Below are positions 34,212-42,944 of a DNA stretch of 64,000 nt, in pieces. Within the stretch, counting starts at the first letter, position 1; each line of letters begins with the position of its first letter. The notes under the pieces were generated by a model. That model did not search any database. It was not told the origin of the DNA and saw only the letters and a program-made list of their open reading frames with translations. This DNA is from CAVSCR01 sp963726575 (GTDB lineage: Bacteria; Actinomycetota; Actinomycetes; JAHEKZ01). The stretch spans positions 558,001 through 622,000 of the forward strand of contig CAVSCR010000005.1 of assembly GCA_963726575.1 (NCBI GenBank). Direction: 5' to 3'. The position numbers and the translations under genes were made by a program.

Positions 34212-35243
34212 ATGGTCGTCGTCATGGCACCTGATGCCACCCCCGAGCAGGTCGACGCCGTCGTCACCCGCGTCGAAGGCGCCGGTGGCGAGGCGTTCGT
34301 CAGCCGGGGCGTCAACACGACCATCATCGGGCTGATCGGCGACGTCGAGCAGTTCGCGAACCTCAACCTGCGTCGCCTGCCCGGCGTCAGGGACGTCAAG
34401 CGGATCTCGGCGCCGTACAAATTGGTCAGTCGCGAGCACCATCCGCAGATGACCACGGTGTACGTCGGTGAGCCGAGAGTGCCGATCGGACCCGACACGT
34501 TCACGTTGATCGCCGGCCCCTGCGCCGTCGAGAACCCGCAACAGACGCTGGAGGCGGCTCAGATGGCAGCGGCCGCCGGCGCGACCCTGCTGCGCGGCGG
34601 AGCGTTCAAGCCACGCACCTCGCCGTACGCCTTCCAAGGACTGGGTGAAGAAGGACTACGGATTCTGTCCGACGTACGCGAGGAGACGGGGTTGCCGATC
34701 GTCACCGAAGTCGTGGACGCCCAGAACGTCGACCTCGTGGCGTCGTACGCCGACATGCTTCAGGTCGGCACCCGCAACATGCAGAACTTCGCACTGCTCC
34801 AAGCCGTCGGGGCGTGCGGCAAACCGGTGATGCTCAAGCGCGGGATGACGGCCACCATCGAGGAATGGCTGATGGCCGCTGAGTACGTGGCCCAACGCGG
34901 GAATCTCGACATCGTGCTGTGCGAACGCGGCATCCGCACGTTCGAGACGGCCACCCGCAACACCCTCGACGTGAGCGCCGTGCCCGTGGCTCACGACTTG
35001 TCGCACCTGCCTGTGGTCGTCGACCCCTCGCACAGTGGAGGGCGGCGCGACCTCGTGGTGCCCCTGTCGCGCGCAGCCATTGCCGTGGGAGCCGACGGGA
35101 TCATCGTCGACGTCCACCCCGACCCCGCGGCAGCCCTCGTGGACGGCGCGCAGGCGTTGGTCAACGGTGACCTTCGGGCGCTGGCCCAAGCGGTCCGTCA
35201 GCTTCCGCCGCTGCTGGGACGTCGACCCGCTACGACGCCCTGA
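34212..35243 (+). CDS. aroF: Type I DAHP synthase
   Basis: 343 residues from ATG 34212, preceded by TGGAG at 6 nt; ATG 34188 is in frame but sits against the terminator stem. N-terminal regulatory ferredoxin-like domain (MVVVMAPDATPEQVDAV to about residue 70), then the TIM barrel: AGPCAVEN, GGAFKPRTSPYAFQG, VGTRNMQNF, LKRGM, DPSHSGGRRDLV. Condenses PEP and erythrose-4-phosphate to DAHP, committing carbon to aromatic amino acids. Expression is likely attenuated by the leader. Convergent with the next gene, 2 bp apart. Confidence 0.95.
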   Translation: MVVVMAPDATPEQVDAVVTRVEGAGGEAFVSRGVNTTIIGLIGDVEQFANLNLRRLPGVRDVKRISAPYKLVSREHHPQMTTVYVGEPRVPIGPDTFTLIAGPCAVENPQQTLEAAQMAAAAGATLLRGGAFKPRTSPYAFQGLGEEGLRILSDVREETGLPIVTEVVDAQNVDLVASYADMLQVGTRNMQNFALLQAVGACGKPVMLKRGMTATIEEWLMAAEYVAQRGNLDIVLCERGIRTFETATRNTLDVSAVPVAHDLSHLPVVVDPSHSGGRRDLVVPLSRAAIAVGADGIIVDVHPDPAAALVDGAQALVNGDLRALAQAVRQLPPLLGRRPATTP

Positions 35244-35245
35244 CG

Positions 35246-35743
35246 TCAGGCAGCCATGTTCACGAACCGGACCCTGACGTAGCTCGGCACCCAGCCGTAC
35301 GTGCAGGGCGCGAGATACGGGCAGGAGCTGAACTCCACCTTGCCCACGCCGTCGCAGGGCACTCGGACCGACGTCGGGATCGGCTGCGGCGATCCGTAGG
35401 TCGCGAAGGCGACCTGCACCGGGGTGGCCTGGGTCGCCCGAGGGACGAACCAGGCGTAGATCTGGCTGAACGGGCCGGTGTAACCGCGGCCGGTGGAGCG
35501 TTTCGTGACCGACAGCGTTTGCCCCGCGGCGATCGGGCCGGTGCGACCGCTGCCGGCCGGTCCCGGGCACACGGTGTAGACGACCGGGTCGTGCCGGCTT
35601 GCGTTCACAAGGCCGACGAAGTGTTGGCCGGCTCCCATGGACTGGGTGGACGCGAACGCGCTCCCGGGAACAACGAGCACAAGCGCCGACAGTGCGCAGG
35701 CGCCCAGGAGACGTGCGATACGTGCGGTCATTCGGTCGGACAC
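35246..35743 (-). CDS. Small secreted protein of unknown function
   Basis: 165 residues from GTG 35743 (AGGAAG upstream; ATG 35731 is the alternative). Signal peptide LLGACALSALVLVVPGSAFA with cleavage after about residue 31. The mature part has four or five Cys (VCPGP, VPCDG, SSCPYLAPC) suggesting disulfides, and aromatic/Gly-rich beta-like segments. No family recognised. Confidence 0.7.
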   Translation of the reverse strand: MSDRMTARIARLLGACALSALVLVVPGSAFASTQSMGAGQHFVGLVNASRHDPVVYTVCPGPAGSGRTGPIAAGQTLSVTKRSTGRGYTGPFSQIYAWFVPRATQATPVQVAFATYGSPQPIPTSVRVPCDGVGKVEFSSCPYLAPCTYGWVPSYVRVRFVNMAA

Positions 35744-35803
35744 GGCTTCCTGAACCGACGGCTGGCCATGGAGTCGATTGTGTCACTGAGTGAGCCGCCC
35801 CGA

Positions 35804-36325
35804 TCAACCGGCGTCGAACACCAGCTGATCGTCGGCCCGGCCTTCGTGGGCCAGCAACCATTCCTTCACCGACAACCCGTAGTAGTACCCACCGAGGCTC
35901 CCATCGGAACGCACCACGCGGTGGCACGGCACGAACGGGGCCACCAGGTTCCGCGCACAAGCCGAGCCCGCCGCCCGCGACGCGTCGGGGTGACCGACCT
36001 TCGTGGCCAGCTCGGTGTAGCTCCAGGTCTGCCCCGGTGGGATCTGCCGCATCGCCAGCCAGGCTCCCTGCTGGAAGGCGCCGCCCGGCTGTCGCACCGG
36101 AACCCGGTCGAGTGCGCCCACGTCGCCGGCGAGGTAGTCGGCAACCGCCGTGGCGGCTGCGCTCCGGTCTGCGTCGGCAACGACGCCGTCGCGACGCACT
36201 GAGTCCGGCAGCCGCGACAGCTGGTCGTCGACGGAGGTGAACCCCGACGCCACGACAACACCATCGCCGTCCAGCACGAGCGCGAGTGGGCCAGGTGGGG
36301 TCGAGATGACGGTGGTGTGCAACAT
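35804..36325 (-). CDS. ogt: Methylated-DNA-[protein]-cysteine S-methyltransferase (Ogt/MGMT)
   Basis: 173 residues from ATG 36325, with GGAGG 7 nt upstream. Suicide repair enzyme that takes methyl from O6-methylguanine or O4-methylthymine. Active site VPCHRVV with Cys134; WSYTELA and the helix-turn-helix arginine segment SACARNLVAPF are present. The ATG overlaps the AdaA-AlkA stop (ATGA), forming a two-gene alkylation-repair operon. Confidence 0.95.
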   Translation of the reverse strand: MLHTTVISTPPGPLALVLDGDGVVVASGFTSVDDQLSRLPDSVRRDGVVADADRSAAATAVADYLAGDVGALDRVPVRQPGGAFQQGAWLAMRQIPPGQTWSYTELATKVGHPDASRAAGSACARNLVAPFVPCHRVVRSDGSLGGYYYGLSVKEWLLAHEGRADDQLVFDAG

Positions 36326-37782
36326 CAGCGTGCCTCCTCGGCGGTCATGCTCCACAGGTGGACCGCGGCGTAGGACCGCCACGGTCGCCATCGTTCGGGG
36401 TCAGCGCGGTGCGACTCGACCACGCGGCGCAGGACGAGGTCGGTGCCGGGCCAGGCATCGGGGTCGGCCAGCGCCCGCATGGCGATGTAGTCAGCTGTCC
36501 ACGGGCCGACGCCTGGAAGCGCCAACAACGCAGCCCGCGTGGCGTCCCGCGGGGCGCCTGGGTCGAGCAGGATGTGACCGGACGCCACGTCGTTCGCCAG
36601 CCGGTGCACAGTGACCGCACGCGCACCGGTCAGGCCGATCTCGATGCCCGCCTGCGGGCCGGCGTCCGCCACCTGCTCGGCGGTCGGGAACACCTTCGCG
36701 ACGCCCACGGCTTCGGTCGCCGGCGCGGGAGCCGGAGCGCCCAGCGAATCGGTGAGCCGCGACAGGAACGTGGTCGCCGCCGCCACCGACACCTGCTGTC
36801 CGATGACGGCGCGCACGGCGAGCTCGAAGCCATCGACCGTGCCAGGGACACGCAGCCCCGGGCGGGCAGCCACCAGCGGGCCGAGCAGCCGGTCGTCGGT
36901 CAGGGCGTCGTCGACGGCGGCCGGGTCGGCGTCGAGATCGAGCCAACGACGCAGTGTGCTGACCACACCCATGAGGACCGCGAGGTCGGGCAGCTGCAGA
37001 TGGGCGGTGACGGCGCCCAGGCGTCCCGAGCCCGGCGCGACGGTGACCAGCGCGGGACCTCGAGGCGTGGGGATGCTGCGGCTCAGCGTGTCGCCGTCCA
37101 CCGACTCCACGCCCGTGATGGCGCGCGCAGCCAGGAAGCCGAACAACGGTTGCCACGCGAACGGCTCCCTCGTCGCCAGCCGCAACGTGAGCAGCCCTGG
37201 CCGGGCCGGACGGTCCGGTTGCGACGCGTTGCGCCGCAGGTCGCGGGGGGTCGTGGCGAACTGCTCGCGGATCACGTCGTTGAACTGCCGGATACTGGCG
37301 AAGCCAGCGGCGTAGGCGACCTGGGTGACGGGCAGCTGCGTCTGCTCGAGCAACAACCGCGCAACCTGCGCGCGGCGGGTCAGCGCGAGCCGCTGCGGGG
37401 CCACCCCGACCTCGCTGATCAACGTGCGGTGCAGATGGCGTTCGCTGACGTTCAGCTGCGCCGCAACACCTGCGACGCCAGCCTCGTCGACCGCGCCGTC
37501 GGCGATCAGGCGCAGTGCGCGGGCGGCAAGGTCGCCGCGGTGATCCCACTCGCGCGACCCAGGCACCGCATCCGGACGACATCGCTTGCACGGGCGGAAC
37601 CCGCCGGCGACGGCGGCGGCGGGCACCGTGAAGTACACGCAGTTCTCCGCCCGTGGCGTTCGGGCCGGACACGAGGGCCGGCAGTAGATGCCGGTGCTCG
37701 TGACGCCGAACACGAACCGTCCGTCGAAACGTCGGTCGCGTCCGCTCACGGCGCGGTACAGGGTTGTCGGGTCATCCAGCAC
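36325..37782 (-). CDS. AdaA-AlkA fusion: methyl-phosphotriester sensor plus 3-methyladenine glycosylase
   Basis: 485 residues from GTG 37782. Domain order: Ada zinc domain with Cys34, Cys38, Cys65 and Cys68 (GIYCRPSC ... RPCKRC); AraC-type double helix-turn-helix (about 85-185, ending FNDVIREQFATTPRDLR); AlkA N-terminal domain; HhH-GPD glycosylase with LPGVGPWTADYIAMRAL near 428-444. Combines methyl-sensing transcription control with excision of alkylated bases. The last HhH aspartate is probably the D in PGTDLVLRR. Likely autoregulated with ogt. Confidence 0.94.
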   Translation of the reverse strand: MLDDPTTLYRAVSGRDRRFDGRFVFGVTSTGIYCRPSCPARTPRAENCVYFTVPAAAVAGGFRPCKRCRPDAVPGSREWDHRGDLAARALRLIADGAVDEAGVAGVAAQLNVSERHLHRTLISEVGVAPQRLALTRRAQVARLLLEQTQLPVTQVAYAAGFASIRQFNDVIREQFATTPRDLRRNASQPDRPARPGLLTLRLATREPFAWQPLFGFLAARAITGVESVDGDTLSRSIPTPRGPALVTVAPGSGRLGAVTAHLQLPDLAVLMGVVSTLRRWLDLDADPAAVDDALTDDRLLGPLVAARPGLRVPGTVDGFELAVRAVIGQQVSVAAATTFLSRLTDSLGAPAPAPATEAVGVAKVFPTAEQVADAGPQAGIEIGLTGARAVTVHRLANDVASGHILLDPGAPRDATRAALLALPGVGPWTADYIAMRALADPDAWPGTDLVLRRVVESHRADPERWRPWRSYAAVHLWSMTAEEAR

Positions 37783-37846
37783 GGGTCCATCAAAGCCGAG
37801 CCCACCGACAACTTCTAGCGGGAATCGGACCAGCTGGCCGGAGGCG

Positions 37847-39190
37847 TCAGCGCGCCTGGTCGACCCGGGTCGACAGCATCTGGGCGACCATGAACGCCAG
37901 CTCCAGGCTCTGCTGGCGGTTCAACCGCGGGTCGCAAGCCGTCTCGTACCGGGATCCCAGGTGCTGCTCCTCGATGCCCTCGGCACCCCCTACGCACTCC
38001 GTGACGTCCTCACCGGTGAGCTCGATGTGGATCCCACCGGGGTGGGTGCCCAGCGCCTCGTGGACGGCGAAGAAGCCGGTGACCTCTTCCACCACGTCCT
38101 CGAACCGCCTGGTCTTGTGACCGGTCTCGGCCTCGAACGTGTTGCCGTGCATCGGGTCGCAGACCCACAGCACCGGGTGTCCGCTGGCTGTCACCTTCTC
38201 GATCAACGGCGGCAGGACGTCACGGACCCGCTGCGCGCCCATGCGCGTGATCAACGTGAGGCGACCTGCATCGGCGTCGGGGTCTAGGCGTTCGACGAGC
38301 GCCACGACGTCCTCGGGGCTGCTCGAGGGTCCGACCTTCACCCCGACGGGGTTGCGGATCCGACTGGCGAAGTCGACGTGGGCACCGTCGAGCTGACGCG
38401 TGCGCTCCCCCACCCAGACGAAGTGACCCGATACGTCGTAGGGGTCGTTCGTCCGCGAGTCGATGCGCGTCAGGGCGCGTTCGTAGTCGAGCACCAACGC
38501 CTCGTGACCGGCGTAGAACTCCACGCGGTGCAGCTCCTCCGGGTCAGCGCCGATCGCACGCATGAACGCCAACGCGCGGTCGATCTGCGTGGCCATCCGT
38601 TCGTAGCGTTCGCCGGCGGAGCTGTCGCGCACGAAGTCGGTGTTCCAGGCGTGAACCTGGCGCAGGTCGGCGTAGCCACCTTGGGTGAACGCACGAACCA
38701 GGTTCAGCGTGGCGGCCGACCGGTGGTACGCCTCGACCATGCGCCAGGGATCGGGCGTGCGTGCGACGGCGTCGAACGGCAGGTCGTTGACCATGTCGCC
38801 GCGGTAGGCGGGCAGCTCGACGCCATCGACCACTTCCGCCGAGCTGGACCGGGGCTTCGCGTACTGGCCGGCAATCCGGCCCACCTTGACCACCGGCAGG
38901 CTCGCGCCGTACGTGAGCACCACGGCCATCTGCAGAACCGTCTTCAGCTTCGCCTTGATCTCATCCGCGGTGGCGCCGGCAAAGCGCTCGGCGCAGTCGC
39001 CGCCCATCAGGACGAACGCCTCACCACGTGCTGCGGCTGCCAGCCGCGCCCGCAGGTCGTCGCACTCGCCCGCGAAGACCAGGGGCGGAAGTGACCGAAG
39101 CTGGTCGACGGCCGCGTCGCGCACCGCGGGGTCGGGCCAGGCCGGCTGCTGCGCGGCCGGTCGGTCGTCCCAGGTGATCACGTCGGGCAT
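37847..39190 (-). CDS. aroG: Type II DAHP synthase
   Basis: 447 residues. Class II (plant-like/AroG-type) enzyme, unrelated in sequence to the type I synthase 2.6 kb away: LPPLVFAGECDDLRARLAAAARGEAF, LMGGDCAERFAG, KPRSS, FYAGHEALVLDYERALTR, WVGERTRQLDGAHVDF, GVKVGPS, WVCDPMHGNT. Position equals Rv2178c. ATG 39190 has a leaderless -10. It gives the cell a second entry enzyme with different allosteric behaviour. Confidence 0.95.
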   Translation of the reverse strand: MPDVITWDDRPAAQQPAWPDPAVRDAAVDQLRSLPPLVFAGECDDLRARLAAAARGEAFVLMGGDCAERFAGATADEIKAKLKTVLQMAVVLTYGASLPVVKVGRIAGQYAKPRSSSAEVVDGVELPAYRGDMVNDLPFDAVARTPDPWRMVEAYHRSAATLNLVRAFTQGGYADLRQVHAWNTDFVRDSSAGERYERMATQIDRALAFMRAIGADPEELHRVEFYAGHEALVLDYERALTRIDSRTNDPYDVSGHFVWVGERTRQLDGAHVDFASRIRNPVGVKVGPSSSPEDVVALVERLDPDADAGRLTLITRMGAQRVRDVLPPLIEKVTASGHPVLWVCDPMHGNTFEAETGHKTRRFEDVVEEVTGFFAVHEALGTHPGGIHIELTGEDVTECVGGAEGIEEQHLGSRYETACDPRLNRQQSLELAFMVAQMLSTRVDQAR

Positions 39191-39196
39191 GGAACG

Positions 39197-39202
39197 AGGG
39201 TA
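39197..39202 (-). promoter_or_regulatory. Probable leaderless -10 (TACCCT) for type II DAHP synthase
   Basis: Minus-strand TACCCT, 6 nt before ATG 39190; no ribosome site present. Confidence 0.5.
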
Positions 39203-39212
39203 ACCAGCCGGA

Positions 39213-40238
39213 TCAGCCGAAGAACGTCTTGGCCTCGGCGTAACGCTGCGGTGGGACGGTCTTCAGCGCCGCCACCGCGTCGCGCAGCGGCACCTGGACC
39301 ATGTCCGTGCCCTGCAACGCCACCATCGTGCCGAACTGCTCCTCGGCGACCGCCTGGATCGCGTGCGAGCCGAACCGTGTGGCGAGCACCCGGTCGCGCG
39401 CGGTGGGGGTGCCGCCGCGCTGCACGTAACCGAGGACCGTGGTCCTGGCCTCATGCCCAGTGCGCTCCTCCAGCTCCCGCGCCAACCACTCGCCGATGCC
39501 CGACAGGCGCACATGCCCGAACGCATCGGTGCGCGAGTCGCTGGTGACGACGTCGCCACCGGCCGGGAGCGCGCCCTCGGCCACCACGATGATGGGTGCG
39601 TATCGACGACGTAGTCGGGCCTCGGCCCACTTCGTCACCTGGGGCAGGTCGAACGGCTCCTCGGGGATCAAGATCGCAGTCGCCCCGCCTGCCATGCCGC
39701 TGTACAGGGCGATCCAGCCGGCGTGCCGCCCCATCACCTCCACCACCAGGATCCGGTGATGCGACTCCGCGGTGGTGTGCAGCCGGTCGATCGCATCGGT
39801 GGCGATCTGCACGGCGGTGTCGAAGCCGAACGTGTAGTCGGTGGCAGCCAGGTCGTTGTCGATCGTCTTCGGCACGCCGACCACGCGCACGCCAGACGCG
39901 TGCAGCGTGGCGGCGACCCCCAACGTGTCCTCGCCACCTATCGCGACGATGGCGTCGATGCCGAGCTCGGCAAGGTTCGCAATGATCCGGTCGAACCCGC
40001 CGTCGACGTTGCGCGGGTTGGTGCGCGAAGAGCCGAGAATCGTTCCGCCCTTCGGGAGCAGGCCACGTGTGGCGGCCAGGTCGAGCCGTTGCGTCTTCTT
40101 CTCCAACGGACCTAGCCAACCGTCGCGAAAACCGACGAACTCGAAGCCGTACTCGGTGACACCACGACGCACCGCCGAGCGGATCACTGCGTTCAGACCT
40201 GGCGCGTCGCCACCACCGGTGAGCATGCCGACCCTCAC
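39213..40238 (-). CDS. 6-phosphofructokinase, pyrophosphate-type residues
   Basis: 341 residues from GTG 40238, with AGGAG 7 nt upstream. PfkA fold: GGGDAPGLNAVIR, LPKGGTILGSSRTNP, TIDND active-site motif, GYVQRGGTPTARDRVLATRFG. Residue 104 is Asp (GGEDT, 101-105) and residue 124 is Lys (PKTIDND), the pair that in this family goes with pyrophosphate as phosphoryl donor; ATP enzymes have Gly104. So it is predicted to be a PPi-PFK, reversible between F6P and FBP. Biochemical donor unproven. Confidence 0.9.
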   Translation of the reverse strand: MRVGMLTGGGDAPGLNAVIRSAVRRGVTEYGFEFVGFRDGWLGPLEKKTQRLDLAATRGLLPKGGTILGSSRTNPRNVDGGFDRIIANLAELGIDAIVAIGGEDTLGVAATLHASGVRVVGVPKTIDNDLAATDYTFGFDTAVQIATDAIDRLHTTAESHHRILVVEVMGRHAGWIALYSGMAGGATAILIPEEPFDLPQVTKWAEARLRRRYAPIIVVAEGALPAGGDVVTSDSRTDAFGHVRLSGIGEWLARELEERTGHEARTTVLGYVQRGGTPTARDRVLATRFGSHAIQAVAEEQFGTMVALQGTDMVQVPLRDAVAALKTVPPQRYAEAKTFFG

Positions 40239-40311
40239 GCGTGTCTCCTGTCCTCGTCGGCCCCGGCGGCCTCGTCGACACCATCCTGCCCGCTCTCCGT
40301 GGTGCGCGCAT

Positions 40312-40317
40312 TAGCCT
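40312..40317 (+). promoter_or_regulatory. Probable leaderless -10 (TAGCCT) for glpK
   Basis: TAGCCT, 7 nt before ATG 40325. Confidence 0.5.
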
Positions 40318-40324
40318 CCCAGGC

Positions 40325-41800
40325 ATGTCAGTGCTCGCGATCGACGCCGGGACGACTGGCGTCACCGCCTTGCTCGTGGCTCATGACGGCAGCGTCGTGG
40401 CCAGGGGTTACCAGGAGTTCGCCCAGCATTTCCCCGGCGACGGCTGGGTGGAGCACGAACCCGAGCAGATCTGGCAGGCCACGCTGGCCGCGACCACCGC
40501 CGCACTCGCCGGGACGGACGACCCGCCAGTTGCGCTCGGGATCACGAACCAGCGTGAGACCGTCGTGTTCTGGGACCGGGAGACCCTTGGGGCGCCACGA
40601 CGGGCGATCGTCTGGCAGGACCGCCGCACGGCAGGAATCTGCGAGCAGCTGCGCGCCAACGGCGTCGAACCGCTGGTGCAACAGACCACGGGACTGCGCC
40701 TCGACCCGTACTTCTCCGCGTCGAAGATCGCCTGGGTCAAGCGACACGACGCCACCACGTGGTCCGGGGTGGAGGCCGGACGCGTCGCGATCGGCACGGT
40801 GGACTCGTACCTGGTGGCCCGACTGACGCGCGGACTGCGCCACGTGACCGACGCGTCGAACGCGTCGCGCACGTTGCTGCTCGATCTGCACACGGGTGCC
40901 TGGAGCGAGGAGATGTGCGCCCTGTTCGAAGTGCCACGCTCGGCGCTGCCCGAGGTCGTCGCGTCGTGGGGTGTGGTGGGACGCACTGATGCAGCGTCGT
41001 TCCTCGGGCTGGACGTCCCGATCGCCGGCATCGCCGGAGACCAGCAGGCCGCGTTGTTCGGTCAGACGTGCTATCAGCCGGGTGACACCAAATGCACCTA
41101 CGGCACGGGATCCTTCGTCCTCACCAACACCGGCGACACCGTGGTGACCTCGACGTCGGGACTGCTCAGCACAGTGGCGTGGCAGGCGCCAGGGGGCGCG
41201 CTCACGTATGCCCTCGAGGGTGCAGTCTTCGTCACTGGCGCTGCCGTGCAGTGGCTCCGCGACGGTCTGGGGATCCTCGATGACGCCGCCGACTCCGAGG
41301 CGATCGCCTCGTCGGTGCCCGACACGGGTGGTGTCGTCTTCGTTCCGGCACTGACCGGTCTGGGGGCCCCGGACTGGGACCCGTATGCCCGAGGCACCAT
41401 TCTCGGGATCACCCGAGCAACGACCCGGGCCCATCTCGTCCGCGCAACACTCGAGGCGATCGCCTACGAGGTGCGCGACGTGACGTCGCTGATCGTCCGC
41501 GACGCCGACCTTGCGCTGACGACGCTACGGGTCGACGGCGGCGCGAGTGCCAACAACCTGCTGTGTCAGCTGCAGGCTGACCAGCTGCAGCTGGACGTGC
41601 TGCGGCCGCGGGTGGTGGAGACGACCGCGCTCGGTGCCGCCTTCCTCGCCGGCCTCGGCGCCGGGGTGTGGGCAGACACCGACGAGCTGCGCCACACCTG
41701 GCAGCTCGACACGTCGTTCACGGCGGCGCCAGCCGATCAGGCCGGCTACCAGCGATGGCGCCGTGGCGTCGAGCGGAGCAAGGCGTGGGCGGACTCGTGA
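40325..41800 (+). CDS. glpK: Glycerol kinase (FGGY family)
   Basis: 491 residues from ATG 40325; the longer upstream frame is not supported. AIDAGTTGVTALL at the N-terminus, GITNQRETVVFWDRETLG, AIVWQDRRTA, GIAGDQQAALFGQ, KCTYGTGSFVL, GLGAPDWDPYARG and DGGASANNLLCQLQAD are glycerol-kinase segments. Phosphorylates glycerol to sn-glycerol-3-phosphate with ATP. No glpF or glpD adjoins it. The gene is followed by a small AraC-type regulator with its own promoter. Confidence 0.92.
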   Translation: MSVLAIDAGTTGVTALLVAHDGSVVARGYQEFAQHFPGDGWVEHEPEQIWQATLAATTAALAGTDDPPVALGITNQRETVVFWDRETLGAPRRAIVWQDRRTAGICEQLRANGVEPLVQQTTGLRLDPYFSASKIAWVKRHDATTWSGVEAGRVAIGTVDSYLVARLTRGLRHVTDASNASRTLLLDLHTGAWSEEMCALFEVPRSALPEVVASWGVVGRTDAASFLGLDVPIAGIAGDQQAALFGQTCYQPGDTKCTYGTGSFVLTNTGDTVVTSTSGLLSTVAWQAPGGALTYALEGAVFVTGAAVQWLRDGLGILDDAADSEAIASSVPDTGGVVFVPALTGLGAPDWDPYARGTILGITRATTRAHLVRATLEAIAYEVRDVTSLIVRDADLALTTLRVDGGASANNLLCQLQADQLQLDVLRPRVVETTALGAAFLAGLGAGVWADTDELRHTWQLDTSFTAAPADQAGYQRWRRGVERSKAWADS

Positions 41801-41804
41801 CGGT

Positions 41805-41810
41805 TACGCT
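41805..41810 (+). promoter_or_regulatory. Probable leaderless -10 (TACGCT) for the AraC-type gene
   Basis: TACGCT starts 5 nt after the glpK stop and ends 6 nt before ATG 41817. Confidence 0.5.
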
Positions 41811-41816
41811 GCCCTC

Positions 41817-42239
41817 ATGACGCCGCAGGAGCTCAGCAACCTGGCCCACCTGCGTCGCGCCCGCGACCTGATCGATCGTGAGTACGCGCAACCGTTGGAC
41901 GTTCCCGCGTTGGCGCGAGCCGCGTTGATGTCACCGGCACACTTCTCGCGGCAGTTCCGCGCTGCCTACGGCGAGTCGCCCTACAACTACCTCATGACCC
42001 GCCGCATCGAACGCGCCAAGGCGCTGCTGCGTCGCGGCGACATGTCGGTGACCCAGGTCTGCATGGAGGTCGGCTGTACGTCCCTCGGGTCGTTCAGCTC
42101 CCGGTTCACCGAGCTCGTGGGCGAGACACCGACTGCCTACCGTGCGCGCGACCATCGGGCCAGCGCCGCTGTGCCGGCCTGCGTGGCGAAGGTGCGCTCC
42201 CGACCGAGGCGCACCAAGGAGACGACCGGGGCAACATGA
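41817..42239 (+). CDS. Short AraC/XylS-family regulator (HTH only)
   Basis: 140 residues, almost entirely the AraC double helix-turn-helix: LDVPALARAALMSPAHFSRQFRAAYGESPYNYLMTRRIERAKALL and SVTQVCMEVGCTSLGSFSSRFTELVGETPTAYR (cited by their ends, about 25-115). No effector domain, so it resembles MarA/SoxS-sized regulators controlled by level or unknown signals. A basic tail follows. Directly downstream of glpK and upstream of a large perfect hairpin. Confidence 0.9.
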   Translation: MTPQELSNLAHLRRARDLIDREYAQPLDVPALARAALMSPAHFSRQFRAAYGESPYNYLMTRRIERAKALLRRGDMSVTQVCMEVGCTSLGSFSSRFTELVGETPTAYRARDHRASAAVPACVAKVRSRPRRTKETTGAT

Positions 42240-42264
42240 CCGTCGCTCTCCTCCAGGGGTGGTC

Positions 42265-42326
42265 GCAATGCGGCATTGCTTCTGCAAGAACAGGAGCAAT
42301 GCGGCGTTGCTCCTGTTCTTGCAGAA
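42265..42326. repeat. Perfect 20-bp inverted repeat with a nested palindromic direct repeat
   Basis: Arms 42280-42299 and 42307-42326 are exact reverse complements around a 7-nt loop TGCGGCG. GCAATGCGGC occurs at 42265 and 42296; the first copy is also half of a 7-bp palindrome (GCAATGC/GCATTGC). It lies between convergent araC and mmcQ, so it may be a bidirectional terminator. The rest of 42240-42544 has only a direct repeat AACCTCCACTC (42482, 42512) and a short CCTCC/GGAGG hairpin. Confidence 0.9.
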
Positions 42327-42544
42327 CACTTTCGGGGTTCATGAGTCGGATCCGAAGGTCGGCTCAGGCGAAACCACCTCCCGACGCGGCCTCGCGCGTC
42401 GCTGCCACCCGTCACCGAGCGTGTTCGGCGGCGGCTGGGCGGCACGGCCCGCCTCGCCGAGGCGGCGGATGACCCCCTCGAAACCTCCACTCAGCGACGA
42501 CAACGAGTCAGAACCTCCACTCTTTCGGGGGAGGTGACGCTGCG

Positions 42545-42937
42545 TCAGGGAAGTCTGGCGGTGAAATCCTTGGCCAGCCGCTTCGGGGCACGCGTCAGCC
42601 AGGCCTCGACCAGCGCCTCCTCGAGCACGTCGAGCGGCACCAGGTCGAGCTGCACCAGGACGGCCGGGTAATGGTCGAAGTGTGGCGTGGTGAGGAAGAA
42701 CTCCGGCTCGGAGCGAACGAGGGCGTCCTTGGCTCCCAGGTCAGGCACGCGCGTACACAGGATGGGACCCTGCGGCGCGGCCTCGCCGAGCGCCTCGAGA
42801 TCGCCCCGCCGCAGGGGGCGCTCCCACGCGAACGTCTTGCCCCTCACGGCCCAGGCCTGCTTGTCCTCCTCTGGCCCGTTCTGCGTCACCTCGGGCAGAG
42901 CCGACGCCAGCCGCGACACGTCCTTCCACGTCGCCAT
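42545..42937 (-). CDS. MmcQ/YjbR family protein
   Basis: 130 residues from ATG 42937 (MATWKDVSRLASALPEV); the frame extends to 42979 but that part is not family-like. Features of the MmcQ/YjbR fold: WAVRGKTFAWERPL, DALVRSEPEFFLTTPHFDHYPAVLVQLDLV, and a C-terminal VEAWLTRAPKRLAKDF. The double-wing-like domain is often annotated as DNA-binding but its role is unknown. Convergent with the AraC-type gene. Confidence 0.88.
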   Translation of the reverse strand: MATWKDVSRLASALPEVTQNGPEEDKQAWAVRGKTFAWERPLRRGDLEALGEAAPQGPILCTRVPDLGAKDALVRSEPEFFLTTPHFDHYPAVLVQLDLVPLDVLEEALVEAWLTRAPKRLAKDFTARLP

Positions 42938-42944
42938 CGCGCGA

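Noticed and set aside
40328..41434. 368-codon ORF antisense to glpK
   Set aside because: Shadow frame of a clearly recognisable glycerol kinase.
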